This document shows positions 42,465-50,487 of a DNA stretch of 64,000 bases, piece by piece. Made by a program: the position numbers and the translations under genes. The notes under the pieces are model-generated. The model searched no databases and was not told where the DNA came from. It saw only the letters and a list, made by a program, of their open reading frames with translations. Position 1 is the first letter of the stretch. The number at the start of each line of letters is the position of its first letter. Source of the stretch: Actinokineospora fastidiosa (GTDB lineage: Bacteria; Actinomycetota; Actinomycetes; Mycobacteriales; Pseudonocardiaceae); assembly GCF_014648415.1 (NCBI RefSeq), contig NZ_BMRB01000001.1:682001-746000 (forward strand). The letters are read 5' to 3'.

Positions 42465-42627
42465 TGGTCCTCCTGAGGATGGGGATGCGGGGAAGGCTTG
42501 GCGGAGCGAGGCAGGGCTGCGGCGTGCTTGGGGGAAGTGACGAGTAGCGGGAGAAGGGCGAGGGCGGGACAGGTGAGCGGATCGGGGGCAGACGCGGACA
42601 GAACAGAACGGTCGACCTAGCGGCGAG

Positions 42628-42896
42628 CGAGCTGTCGGTCCGCAAGCGGACCGTCGGTGCGCAAGCGAACGGTCGGCGCGCGGGCGGGCGAACGGCGGTG
42701 GACGGGCGGACGGTGGGTGGACGGGCGGAGGGCGGCGAGCAGACGGGCAGCGGACGGACGGTGAGTGCGCGGCGCTGGGTGTGCAGCGATGGGTGTGCAG
42801 GCGGACTGTCGGTGGGCGGGCGGACCGACGGTGCGCGGGCAGACCGACGGTGCGCGGGCAGACCGTCGGTGGGCGGGCGGACTGTCGGTGCGCGGC
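42628..42896. repeat. 19-bp minisatellite between tadA and tadB
   Basis: Units such as CGGACCGTCGGTGCGCAAG and CGGACTGTCGGTGGGCGGG recur exactly 19 bp apart at 42628, 42647 and 42666, and again at 42802, 42821, 42840, 42859 and 42878; copies between them are degenerate. 19 is not a multiple of three, so this is not a coding repeat. The whole gap 42465-42991 has no recognisable gene. Confidence 0.75.
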
Positions 42897-42991
42897 GGTG
42901 GGTGTGCGGGCAAGCGATGGGGTGGGATTGGTTGGGTTCATTGAGGGCCGCCGGGTTGGGGGTGGGGTGGTGACGGGTGTGGTCGGTTAGG

Positions 42992-44185
42992 TCATGGGTG
43001 CCAGCCGGGGTGGGGGTGGCGGTGGGATGAGTCTTGGTTGGTTGGTCGGGTCAGTAGGCGGTCTAGGAGGGGGTAGTGGGCCGTGGGGTGGCCGTTTTGC
43101 CAGACGGGGGTGGCCTGGACTGTCGTGGTGGGGCGGTGGAGGACTGCGATTTCGGTCAGGTGGCGTTGGGGGCCGGTTCTGGTCATGTGGAGTACTAAGT
43201 GGATTGCGGCGGCTAGTTGGGTGTGGAGGGCTTCTCGGGGGAGGGAGGTCAGAGCGGCTAGGGCCTCTAGGCGGGCGGGGACGTCGGTGGGGGTGTTGGC
43301 GTGGACGGTTCCTGCGCCGCCTTCGTGGCCGGTGTTGAGGGCGGTGAGGAGGTCTACTACCTCGGGGCCGCGGACTTCGCCTACGACGATTCGGTCGGGG
43401 CGCATCCGGAGGCTCTGGCGGACTAGGTCGCGTTGGGTTATCTCGCCTGCGCCCTCGATGTTGGGTGGGCGGGACAGGAGGCGGACGAATTGGGGGTGGT
43501 TGGGGTGGAGTTCGCCTGCGTCCTCGATGCAGATGATTCGTTCGGTGGCGGGGACGGCGGAGAGCAAGGCCGACAGGAGGGTGGTCTTGCCGCTGCCGGT
43601 GCTGCCGGAGACCAGGAAGGCCAGGCGGGCTTGGACGATTCTGGTCAGCAGGTCGGCGGTGGTGGGGCAGAAGGTGCCCCGGCGGACCAACTCGGGGAGG
43701 GAGTGGGTGGCGGGGCGGAGGACGCGGAGGGAGAGGTAGGTGGTGGTGGCGATGGGAGGGAGTACCGCGTGCAGGCGGACTCGGACCGGGGTGACGGATT
43801 CGGGAAGCCAGGCGTCGACGAAGGGCTGGGCGTCGTCCAGGCGGCGGCCAGCGGACAGGGCTAGACGTTGGGCCAGGCGACGGACGGCGTCGTCGTCGGG
43901 GAAGCGGGTGTCAGACCGGCGCAGGCCTCGCGGGCTGTCGGTCCAGACCTCATCGGGGGCGGTGACGAGGATGTCGGTGACGTCGGGGGTGGACAGCAGG
44001 GGGTCGAGCGGGCCTGCGCCGATGAACTCGCGGCGGAGTTCGGTGAGGGCGGTGTTCATGTCGTTCTGGCCAACGACACCGCCCGCGCATTCGCGCACTG
44101 CCTCGGCGACCATCGCCGGGGTGACGGCAGCGCTGTCGCGGCGCGCCAGCCGCAGGCGGACGCGGTCGGTGAGGTCGGGGATCAT
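42992..44185 (-). CDS. TadA/CpaF-type secretion ATPase
   Basis: 397 residues. The Walker A motif is VSGSTGSGKTTLLSALLS, the Asp box and Walker B are IICIEDAGELHPNHPQFVRL and DRIVVGEVRGPEVVDLLTAL, and the His box is HEGGAGTVHANTP. It is the hexameric ATPase that powers Tad pilus assembly (TIGR03819-like). The ATG at 44183-44185 follows a GGAG; longer readings upstream are low-complexity. The C-terminal tail is His/Pro-rich. Confidence 0.93.
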   Translation of the reverse strand: MIPDLTDRVRLRLARRDSAAVTPAMVAEAVRECAGGVVGQNDMNTALTELRREFIGAGPLDPLLSTPDVTDILVTAPDEVWTDSPRGLRRSDTRFPDDDAVRRLAQRLALSAGRRLDDAQPFVDAWLPESVTPVRVRLHAVLPPIATTTYLSLRVLRPATHSLPELVRRGTFCPTTADLLTRIVQARLAFLVSGSTGSGKTTLLSALLSAVPATERIICIEDAGELHPNHPQFVRLLSRPPNIEGAGEITQRDLVRQSLRMRPDRIVVGEVRGPEVVDLLTALNTGHEGGAGTVHANTPTDVPARLEALAALTSLPREALHTQLAAAIHLVLHMTRTGPQRHLTEIAVLHRPTTTVQATPVWQNGHPTAHYPLLDRLLTRPTNQDSSHRHPHPGWHP

Positions 44186-44759
44186 GGGTCGGCTCCGGAG
44201 GTTGTGGTTGTGGGTGGGAAACACGGCGGGAGTTGGGAAAGGCCCCACGGCTTGACGGACTTGGGTGCACGGACGGAGAGGAATCGTGCGGTGGAGGGAT
44301 CGGGTTAGAGGTGGCGTAGGCGTGGCGGGAAAGCCGGGGTGGGTTCAGGAGTGACATGGGACGCGGGAGGGAGTAGCTCGAGAGGAGTGGGGCTGAGGCG
44401 AGGAAGGGGGAAGCTCGAGAGGCTGAGATCGGGGTCGTGTCGGGATACGGGAGGGACGCTCGATGGGCGGGGGGTGTGGGAAACGAGAGGGGAGCGGGCA
44501 CGAGAGGACTGGGGCAGGAGTGGAGGTGAGGCGCGGAGGTGGACGCTGGCGGGGCTGGATCAGGAGTGGTGCGGGAAGGCGGGAAGGGAAGACTCGGGAG
44601 GACCCGGGGCAGAGGTGGAGTGGGACGGGAGGGAGGTCGAGGGGGCTGGGTCAGGGAGGTAGGACGCGGGGAGTTCTGGCGGGCTGCGTCGGGCGTAGGA
44701 CTTGGGGACTTCGGGCTGGCTAGGTCAGGGGTAGGGCTGGGGAGTTTGGGGAGACGCGG
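44186..44759. other. Purine-rich low-complexity gap between ssd and tadA
   Basis: 574 bp, strongly G+A-rich on the plus strand and built from decayed repeats (GGTCAGGG, GGGGAGTT, TAGGGCTGGGG and similar). It contains many GGG runs that could form quadruplexes. The readings through it are compositional and no gene is supported. It is unusual inside an operon whose other genes mostly overlap. Confidence 0.55.
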
Positions 44760-45833
44760 TCAGGGGTGGCGTGGGGTGGGGGAAGCGCGGGGGGAGTTGG
44801 GGTTGAGTTCGCGGAGGACGGTTTTGGCGGCTCTGGTGAGGGAGGGGCGGGGGTGGAACAGGCCCTGGTCGATCAGGCGGGGGAGGTCGCGGTCGAAGGT
44901 GTATTTGGCGAGTAGGCGGGTGGAGAGGGTTTTGGCTATCTCCTGTGGAGTGAGGCGGGATGGGGAGGGGCCGCGGATGACCAGGGCTGGGTGGGCGCCG
45001 TGGTCGCGGAGGGTGGTCATGGTGCGGTGGGCGGCGGCGCAGGAGCGGATGTCGGCGGGGACGACCATGGCGACCAGGTCGGCGGAGGACAGTGCGGAGC
45101 GGGTGGCTTCGGTGGGGTGGCGGGGGAGGTCGCAGATGACCGTCTCGCCGGTGCGGCGGCCCGCGGCGACGACCGCGGACACCGCGTCGGCTGTGGGGCC
45201 CTCGCCTGCGCGGGCTCCGGACAGGATGGTCAGGCGGGCGTTGCCCTTGGTTCGGCCGGGGAGGGCGGCGTGCAGGCTCGCGGCGGACACGCGGCCTGAC
45301 GACAGGCGGATATCCGGCCAACGGACGCCAGGTGTGGTCTCGGTGCCCAGCACCAGATCCAGGCCGCCGGAGAGAGGGTCGCAGTCGACCAGGAGGGTGG
45401 GCTCGCCCGCGTCGAGGGCGGTCAGGGCGAGGGCGGCGGCGAAGACGGACGCGCCCGCGCCGCCCGTCCCGCCGACGACCGCGAGCACCGGGCCTGCGCG
45501 GCCTGCCGGGGACTCCACGGCGTCGGCGAAGGCGCACTGGAGCCAGTCGGCGTCGTCGGGCAGGCAGACGACCCGGGTCGCGCCCGCGTCGTAGGCGGCG
45601 GAGAGGAACGCTGTCGGCGGCGGGCCTGCGTGGATCACCAGCAGGGATTCGCGTTTCGGCAGTCCGCGGCAGGACGCCGGGTCGTCGACGAGCACCAGGG
45701 GCGGGCCGCTCCAGCGGGCGCTCAGCTCGACCGGGTCGGCGACGCGGTCGAGCGGGCACTGCGCCACGGCGGCCAGGCGCAGCACCTCGTCGGCGAGGGA
45801 TTCGTCGCGCAGGCAGGCGATGGGACGGGACAT
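44760..45833 (-). CDS. ssd: CpaE/Ssd-like MinD-superfamily protein
   Basis: 357 residues. An N-terminal receiver-like region precedes a ParA/MinD-type ATPase domain whose deviant Walker A reads AVVGGTGGAGASVFAAALAL (GGAGAS in place of GKGGxGKT, lacking the usual lysines). TLLVDCDPLSGGLDLVLG and TVICDLPRHPTE follow. In actinobacteria this CpaE homologue (septum-site determining protein in mycobacteria) heads the tad operon and may place the pilus machine or affect division. The ATG at 45831-45833 has GGAGG at 7 nt. Confidence 0.88.
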   Translation of the reverse strand: MSRPIACLRDESLADEVLRLAAVAQCPLDRVADPVELSARWSGPPLVLVDDPASCRGLPKRESLLVIHAGPPPTAFLSAAYDAGATRVVCLPDDADWLQCAFADAVESPAGRAGPVLAVVGGTGGAGASVFAAALALTALDAGEPTLLVDCDPLSGGLDLVLGTETTPGVRWPDIRLSSGRVSAASLHAALPGRTKGNARLTILSGARAGEGPTADAVSAVVAAGRRTGETVICDLPRHPTEATRSALSSADLVAMVVPADIRSCAAAHRTMTTLRDHGAHPALVIRGPSPSRLTPQEIAKTLSTRLLAKYTFDRDLPRLIDQGLFHPRPSLTRAAKTVLRELNPNSPRASPTPRHP

Positions 45834-45977
45834 GGGGACCTCCTCGGATCGCGGGTTCTGACTCCACGATCCGCAGCGGCCCGCCCGGCCCGCCACCCCG
45901 ATTCGCCGCCTGTGGACAGTTTGGCCGCCTGTGGACAACTCGGCGGAAACGTCGGCACCGCACGGCAAACTCGACAG

Positions 45978-46073
45978 ACAGGGGACGACCCCCGCCAGGG
46001 GGGAGGGGCGGGGGTCGTCGACAGGTTCAGCCCCGGGGGGTCGGACTGAACCGTCCCGGCACGCGGCCGGGGT
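45978..46073 (-). ncRNA. 6C small RNA
   Basis: Two consecutive hairpins on the minus strand each carry six cytosines in the loop. Hairpin 1 (46052-46024) has the stem GGTTCAG/CTGAACC and loop TCCGACCCCCCGGGG. Hairpin 2 (46019-45984) has the 13-bp stem GACGACCCCCGCC/GGCGGGGGTCGTC and loop CCTCCCCCCT, and probably terminates transcription. A TACAGT -10 (46085-46080) places the 5' end near 46073. This is the defining architecture of the actinobacterial 6C RNA, which lies between ssd and the HAD gene in M. tuberculosis too. Confidence 0.9.
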
Positions 46074-46201
46074 AGGAGTACTGTATCCCGTTCGCCGGGC
46101 CGGTACGCCAGATACGGTCGAAGACAGCATGATCCGCCCCCGGTCCTCGCCCATACGGCGCGCGGGTCCTGCGCCATCCGGATGAGCAGCCCGGGGTCTT
46201 T

Positions 46202-47011
46202 ATGCTGACACCCGTGCACGAGCCCCGGATAGCGGCGTTCTTCGACCTCGACAAGACGGTCATTGCCCGCTCAAGCACGCTGGCGTTCAGCAGGCCCTTC
46301 TTCCAGGGCGGGCTGATCAACCGCCGGGGCGTGCTCAAGAGCGCCTACGCCCAGTTCGTGTTCGCCGCGTCCGGCGCGGACGCCGACCAGGTCGAGCGGA
46401 TGCGGGCCCACCTGACGACGCTGTGCACCGGGTGGGACGTCGAGCAGGTGCGCGCGATCGTGGAGGAGACGCTGCACGACATCGTCGACCCGCTGGTCTA
46501 CGCCGAGGCCGCCGAGCTGGTCGCCGAGCACCGGGCGAAGGGCCACGACGTGGTCGTCGTGTCCGCCTCCGGGGCGGAGATCGTCGCCCCGATCGGCCGG
46601 ATGATCGGGGCGACGCACAGCGTCGGCACCCGCATGGTGGCCGTCGACGGCCGCTATACCGGTGAAATCGATTTCTACTGCTACGGCGAGAACAAGGCCG
46701 CCGCCATGCGCGAGCTGGCCGACGCGCACGGCTACGACCTCGCCGCCTGCCACGCCTACTCCGACTCCAGCACCGACCTGCCGATGCTGGAGGCCGTCGG
46801 CCACCCCAGCGTGGTGAACCCCGACCGGGCGCTGCGCCGGGTCGCGGCCGAGCGCGGCTGGCCGGTGCTCGCCTTCAGCAAGCCCATCTCGCTGCGCTCG
46901 CGGTTCACCGTCCCGTCCGGAACCGCGGTGGCCGTCACCGCCATCGGGTTGGGCGCCGTCGCGACCGCCGGAGCGGCCTGGTACGGCTACCACCGAAGGA
47001 AGAGACGCTGA
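46202..47011 (+). CDS. HAD-IB family phosphatase (SerB-like, Rv3661-like)
   Basis: 269 residues. The HAD motifs are clear: motif I AAFFDLDKTVIARSS, motif II DVVVVSASGAEI and motif III ENKAAAMRELA with AYSDSSTDLPML as motif IV. The closest characterised relatives are phosphoserine phosphatase-like enzymes; the substrate is not known. A C-terminal membrane helix (AVAVTAIGLGAVATAGAAWY) ends in a basic tail, so it is probably membrane-tethered. The ATG at 46202 is used. A GTG at 46214 lies 7 nt after TATGCT and could be a leaderless start. Confidence 0.88.
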   Translation: MLTPVHEPRIAAFFDLDKTVIARSSTLAFSRPFFQGGLINRRGVLKSAYAQFVFAASGADADQVERMRAHLTTLCTGWDVEQVRAIVEETLHDIVDPLVYAEAAELVAEHRAKGHDVVVVSASGAEIVAPIGRMIGATHSVGTRMVAVDGRYTGEIDFYCYGENKAAAMRELADAHGYDLAACHAYSDSSTDLPMLEAVGHPSVVNPDRALRRVAAERGWPVLAFSKPISLRSRFTVPSGTAVAVTAIGLGAVATAGAAWYGYHRRKRR

Positions 47012-47493
47012 CCGTCCCAGACGGACAACCCCTCCGGCGGTACCACATCCAGCGGTGTTCACGGGGCGTCAGCCGTGTCTTGACCGGTGCACCCGAACGT
47101 GCCCTTGAAGTGACCTTCAGCACTGGGTAGAAAGGAGTTGCGGACTTCGGATCGGCCAGGGACGGAACGAAGAGAAGTTCCGATCCACCCCGATGGCGAA
47201 CTCCGTGCGCGAGCACCAAGCACCCACGCGCAGCACGCCGCGGGAGGCATGTCGTCTAGGGACTGCGTACCGGGACGCCGGGCGCCGAGTCCAGGAATGT
47301 ACGACACCGTTGCACGCTTGGTAACTTGAGTCGCTCGCGCTGCGGACTTGGGCGGTTCCACCGGTCGGTGGGGCCGCCCAATCCCTGTTCGGGGCCCGGT
47401 GGCGAGCGCGCGTTGACAACGCGCGCTTCGTGAGTAACTTCCAAGGGGAAGTCGTTCCTGGTGAACAACTTACCTCTCAGCCAGGAGGCACCG
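47012..47493 (+). promoter_or_regulatory. Long upstream region of nagZ with promoter (47413-47440)
   Basis: 482 bp without a convincing gene. A good housekeeping promoter lies at TTGACA (47413-47418), 16 nt spacer, TAACTT (47435-47440), giving a leader of about 47 nt. ACTTCC and GGAAGT (47437-47452) form a short palindrome overlapping the -10, a possible repressor site. Readings of 43 and 63 residues upstream lack support. Confidence 0.6.
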
Positions 47494-49260
47494 GTGCCCA
47501 GCTCCCGAACGGCGCTCGCCGCCGCGGTCACCCTGACGGCCGCCGCGATCGGCGCCGTCACGATCGCCCCGCAGCCCACGTCCGCAGCCAACTGGGTCGA
47601 CGCCGCGCTCGACCGCCTGAGCCTGGAGCAGAAGGTCGGCCAGTTGTTCGTGGCGACCGTCTGGGGCAAGTCGGCGACCGAGGCGCACCCGAACAACCAG
47701 GCGCGATACGGCGTGGCCACGCCTGCGGAGGTGGTGAGCCGCTACCAGCTCGGCGGTGTCATCTACTTCAACAACAGCAGCACAGACAACGTCGACAACC
47801 CCGCGCAGCTCGCCGCCTTCTCCAACGGCCTGCAGCGCGCCGCGCTCGGCTCCGCGCCGCACATCCCGCTGGTGGTCGCCATCGACCAGGAGGGCGGCAA
47901 CGTCACCCGGGTCGAGTCGCCCGCCACCGAGTACCCCAGCGCGATGGCGCTCGGCGCGGGCCGCAGCCAGGAGGACGCGCGCACGGCGGCGGCGATCAAC
48001 GGGCGCGAGCTGCGCGCGATGGGCGTCAACCAGAACTTCGCGCCGGTCGCCGACGTGAACTCCAACCCGCTCAACCCGGTGATCGGGGCCCGGTCGTTCG
48101 CCGCCGACCCCGAGCTGGCCGCGCAGATGGTGGCCGCCCAGGTCCGCGGCTACCAGGACGGCGGACGCCGCACGGAGACGGTCTCGTCCTCGGCCAAGCA
48201 CTTCCCCGGACACGGCGACGCCGCCACCGACAGCCACACCGGTCTGCCGAGGATCGACCGCAGCGCCGAGGACTGGCGGGCGGTGGACCTGCCGCCGTTC
48301 AAGGCCGCGGTCGACGCGGGCATCGACTCGATCATGACCGCGCACATCCAGTTCCCCAGCCTGGACCCCAGCGGCGTCCCGGCGACGCTGAGCAGGCCCA
48401 TCCTGACCGGCCTGCTGCGCGACGAGCTCGGCTACGACGGCCTCATCGTCACCGACGCGCTGGGCATGCAGGGCGTGCGGGAGATGTTCGGCGACGCGGA
48501 GGTCCCGGTGCTCGCCCTGGAGGCGGGCGTCGACCAGCTGCTGATGCCGCCGGACCTGCCGCTGGCCCGCGACGCCGTCCTCGCCGCCGTGCGCAGCGGC
48601 CGGATCAGCGAGGCGCGCATCGATGAGAGCGTGCGGCGGATCCTCAAGCAGAAGTGGGAGCGCGGCATCATCACCCGTCCGCTCGTGGACGTGCGCCGCA
48701 TCGGCGACCACGTGGGCACTCCCCAGAACCTGGCCGCCGTGCAGGCGCTCACCGACCGCACGGTCACCCTGCTCCGCGACGACGCCGACGCCCTGCCCCT
48801 GAGCGGGAACGTGCTGGTGGCAGGCGTGGGCGACACAGTGAACCCGACGAGGTCGCCGCAAGCGCTGGCCGCCGCGCTCGGCGGCACCGCGATGCCCACC
48901 GGCACCCGCCCGTCGGAGACCGTCATCGCCCAGGCCGAGGCCGCCGCGCGCGACGCGGACGCCGTGGTCGTGCTGACCAACAACCTCTCCGTGTTCACCC
49001 AGCAGCGGACCCTGCTGACCAGGCTCATCGCGACCGGCACCCCGGTCGTCGCCGTGGCGTCGCAGGTGCCCTACGACGCGGGCTTCGTCGACGCCCCCAC
49101 CTGGCTGGCCACGTACTCCTGGCGCGGGGTCTCCATGAAGTCCCTGGCGAAGGTGCTGACCGGCGAGGTCTCCCCCAGCGGGAAGCTGCCGGTCGCGGTG
49201 CCCGACGGCGCCGACCCGACCGTGATCCGCTACCCGTACGGCCACGGGCTGGGCCGATGA
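47494..49260 (+). CDS. nagZ: Secreted family GH3 beta-N-acetylglucosaminidase
   Basis: 588 residues. The signal peptide (1 to about 33) ends TSAAN. The GH3 barrel follows, with VVAIDQEGGNVTRVESP, the NagZ-specific Asp-His catalytic dyad loop KHFPGHGDAATDSHTGLP (from residue 235) and the nucleophile Asp321 in IVTDALGMQG. The C-terminal ~200 residues form the second alpha/beta domain, as in Bacillus NagZ (YbbD). It removes terminal GlcNAc from peptidoglycan fragments outside the cell. The GTG at 47494 has AGGAGG at 6 nt, which decides the start. Its TGA overlaps the next ATG. Confidence 0.92.
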   Translation: MPSSRTALAAAVTLTAAAIGAVTIAPQPTSAANWVDAALDRLSLEQKVGQLFVATVWGKSATEAHPNNQARYGVATPAEVVSRYQLGGVIYFNNSSTDNVDNPAQLAAFSNGLQRAALGSAPHIPLVVAIDQEGGNVTRVESPATEYPSAMALGAGRSQEDARTAAAINGRELRAMGVNQNFAPVADVNSNPLNPVIGARSFAADPELAAQMVAAQVRGYQDGGRRTETVSSSAKHFPGHGDAATDSHTGLPRIDRSAEDWRAVDLPPFKAAVDAGIDSIMTAHIQFPSLDPSGVPATLSRPILTGLLRDELGYDGLIVTDALGMQGVREMFGDAEVPVLALEAGVDQLLMPPDLPLARDAVLAAVRSGRISEARIDESVRRILKQKWERGIITRPLVDVRRIGDHVGTPQNLAAVQALTDRTVTLLRDDADALPLSGNVLVAGVGDTVNPTRSPQALAAALGGTAMPTGTRPSETVIAQAEAAARDADAVVVLTNNLSVFTQQRTLLTRLIATGTPVVAVASQVPYDAGFVDAPTWLATYSWRGVSMKSLAKVLTGEVSPSGKLPVAVPDGADPTVIRYPYGHGLGR

Positions 49261-50480
49261 GCATCCAACGCAGGCACTTCCTGGCCGCGACCGCCCTCTC
49301 CGCGCCCCTGCTGACCGCGTCGACCGCGAGCGCGGACCCGCGCCGCCAGGTCACCCCCGGCGCGGACGTGCTGGCGGGCCAGGGATGGCAGCTGCTCGAC
49401 GGGCGGAAGGTCGGGGTGGTCTCCAACCCCACCGGTGTGCTGCGCGACGGCACGCACATAGTCGACGCCATGCCCCGCCCGGTGGCGGTGTTCGGGCCCG
49501 AGCACGGCTTCCGCGGCACGGCGCAGGCGGGCGGCTCGGAGGGCGACTACCTCGATCCGCGCACCGGCATCCCGGTCTACGACGCGTACGGCGCGGGCGC
49601 GGCCAAGCTCGCGGGCCAGTTCGCCAAGGCGGGCGTGGACACCGTCGTCTTCGACATCGCCGACGTGGGCGCGCGCTTCTACACCTACATCTGGACCATG
49701 TACACGGCCATGCACGCCGCCGTCATCGCGGACGCGGCGTTCATCGTGCTGGACCGCCCGAACCCGATCGGCGGCCACGCCCGCGGTCCCCGGCTCGACC
49801 CGGCGTACGCCTCGGGCGTGGGCCGCAAGCCGATCGTCCAGCAGCACGGCATGACGGTCGGCGAGCTGGCCCGGTTCTTCGACGCCGAGTACCTGCCCGC
49901 CGACGCTGGCAAGCGTTTGCGCGAGCTGACGGTCGTGCAGGTCAAGGGCTGGAAGCGCACGGACATCGACACCGACCTGCCCTGGGTCCTGCCCAGCCCG
50001 AACATGCCCACGCAGACGACCGCTCTGGTCTACCCGGGCACCTGCCTGTTCGAGGGCACGGTCTTCTCCGAGGGCCGGGGCACGACCCGCCCGTTCGAGA
50101 TCATCGGCGCGCCGGGGCTCGACTGGCGTTGGGCCGAGGAGCTGAACGCGCTGAACCTGCCCGGGGCGCGGTTCCGGGAGCAGTACTTCGTCCCGACCTT
50201 CGGCAAGTTCACCCGGGTGGCCTGCGGCGGCGTGCAGGTCTACCCCGACCGCGGCTTCGAGGCGATCCGCACGGCCGTGGCGATGATCGTGACGGCCAGG
50301 CGCCTGTACCCGGACAAGTTCGCATGGCGTCCGGACAACTTCATCGATCTGCTGTCGGGCTCCGATCGCCTGCGGCGCATGGTGGACGCGGGCGCCGACA
50401 CCGACGCCATCACCGGCGCGTGGGCGGACGAGCTCGCCGAGTTCAACCGGCTTCGACAACCGTATCTGCTGTACCGGTGA
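49257..50480 (+). CDS. namZ: DUF1343 exo-beta-N-acetylmuramidase (NamZ/GH171-like)
   Basis: 407 residues. The N-terminus has a Tat-type signal (QRRHFLAATALSAPLLTA). The mature part matches DUF1343: LLDGRKVGVVSNPTGVLRDG, VFGPEHGFRGTAQAGG, VFDIADVGARFYTYIWTMYT, LDRPNPIGG, LPWVLPSPNMPT and CLFEGTVFSEGRGTTRPFEI. Bacillus NamZ (YbbC) in this family releases MurNAc from the non-reducing end of glycans. The gene is coupled to nagZ by an ATGA overlap, which suggests that the two enzymes alternate on the same chains. Confidence 0.9.
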   Translation: MSIQRRHFLAATALSAPLLTASTASADPRRQVTPGADVLAGQGWQLLDGRKVGVVSNPTGVLRDGTHIVDAMPRPVAVFGPEHGFRGTAQAGGSEGDYLDPRTGIPVYDAYGAGAAKLAGQFAKAGVDTVVFDIADVGARFYTYIWTMYTAMHAAVIADAAFIVLDRPNPIGGHARGPRLDPAYASGVGRKPIVQQHGMTVGELARFFDAEYLPADAGKRLRELTVVQVKGWKRTDIDTDLPWVLPSPNMPTQTTALVYPGTCLFEGTVFSEGRGTTRPFEIIGAPGLDWRWAEELNALNLPGARFREQYFVPTFGKFTRVACGGVQVYPDRGFEAIRTAVAMIVTARRLYPDKFAWRPDNFIDLLSGSDRLRRMVDAGADTDAITGAWADELAEFNRLRQPYLLYR

Positions 50481-50487
50481 GGTGGAG

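Noticed and set aside
42628-42896. CRISPR array
   Set aside because: The 19-bp units are contiguous and degenerate with no unique spacers, and no cas gene is nearby.
42617-42941. N-terminal extension of tadB, or a separate Pro/Arg/His-rich protein, through the 19-bp array
   Set aside because: The frame stays open only because of composition, and the AGGAGG at 5 nt fixes the tadB start at 42464.
47138-47329. Small gene of 63 codons upstream of nagZ
   Set aside because: Its TTG start directly abuts the purine-rich stretch with no spacing, and the product has no recognisable features.
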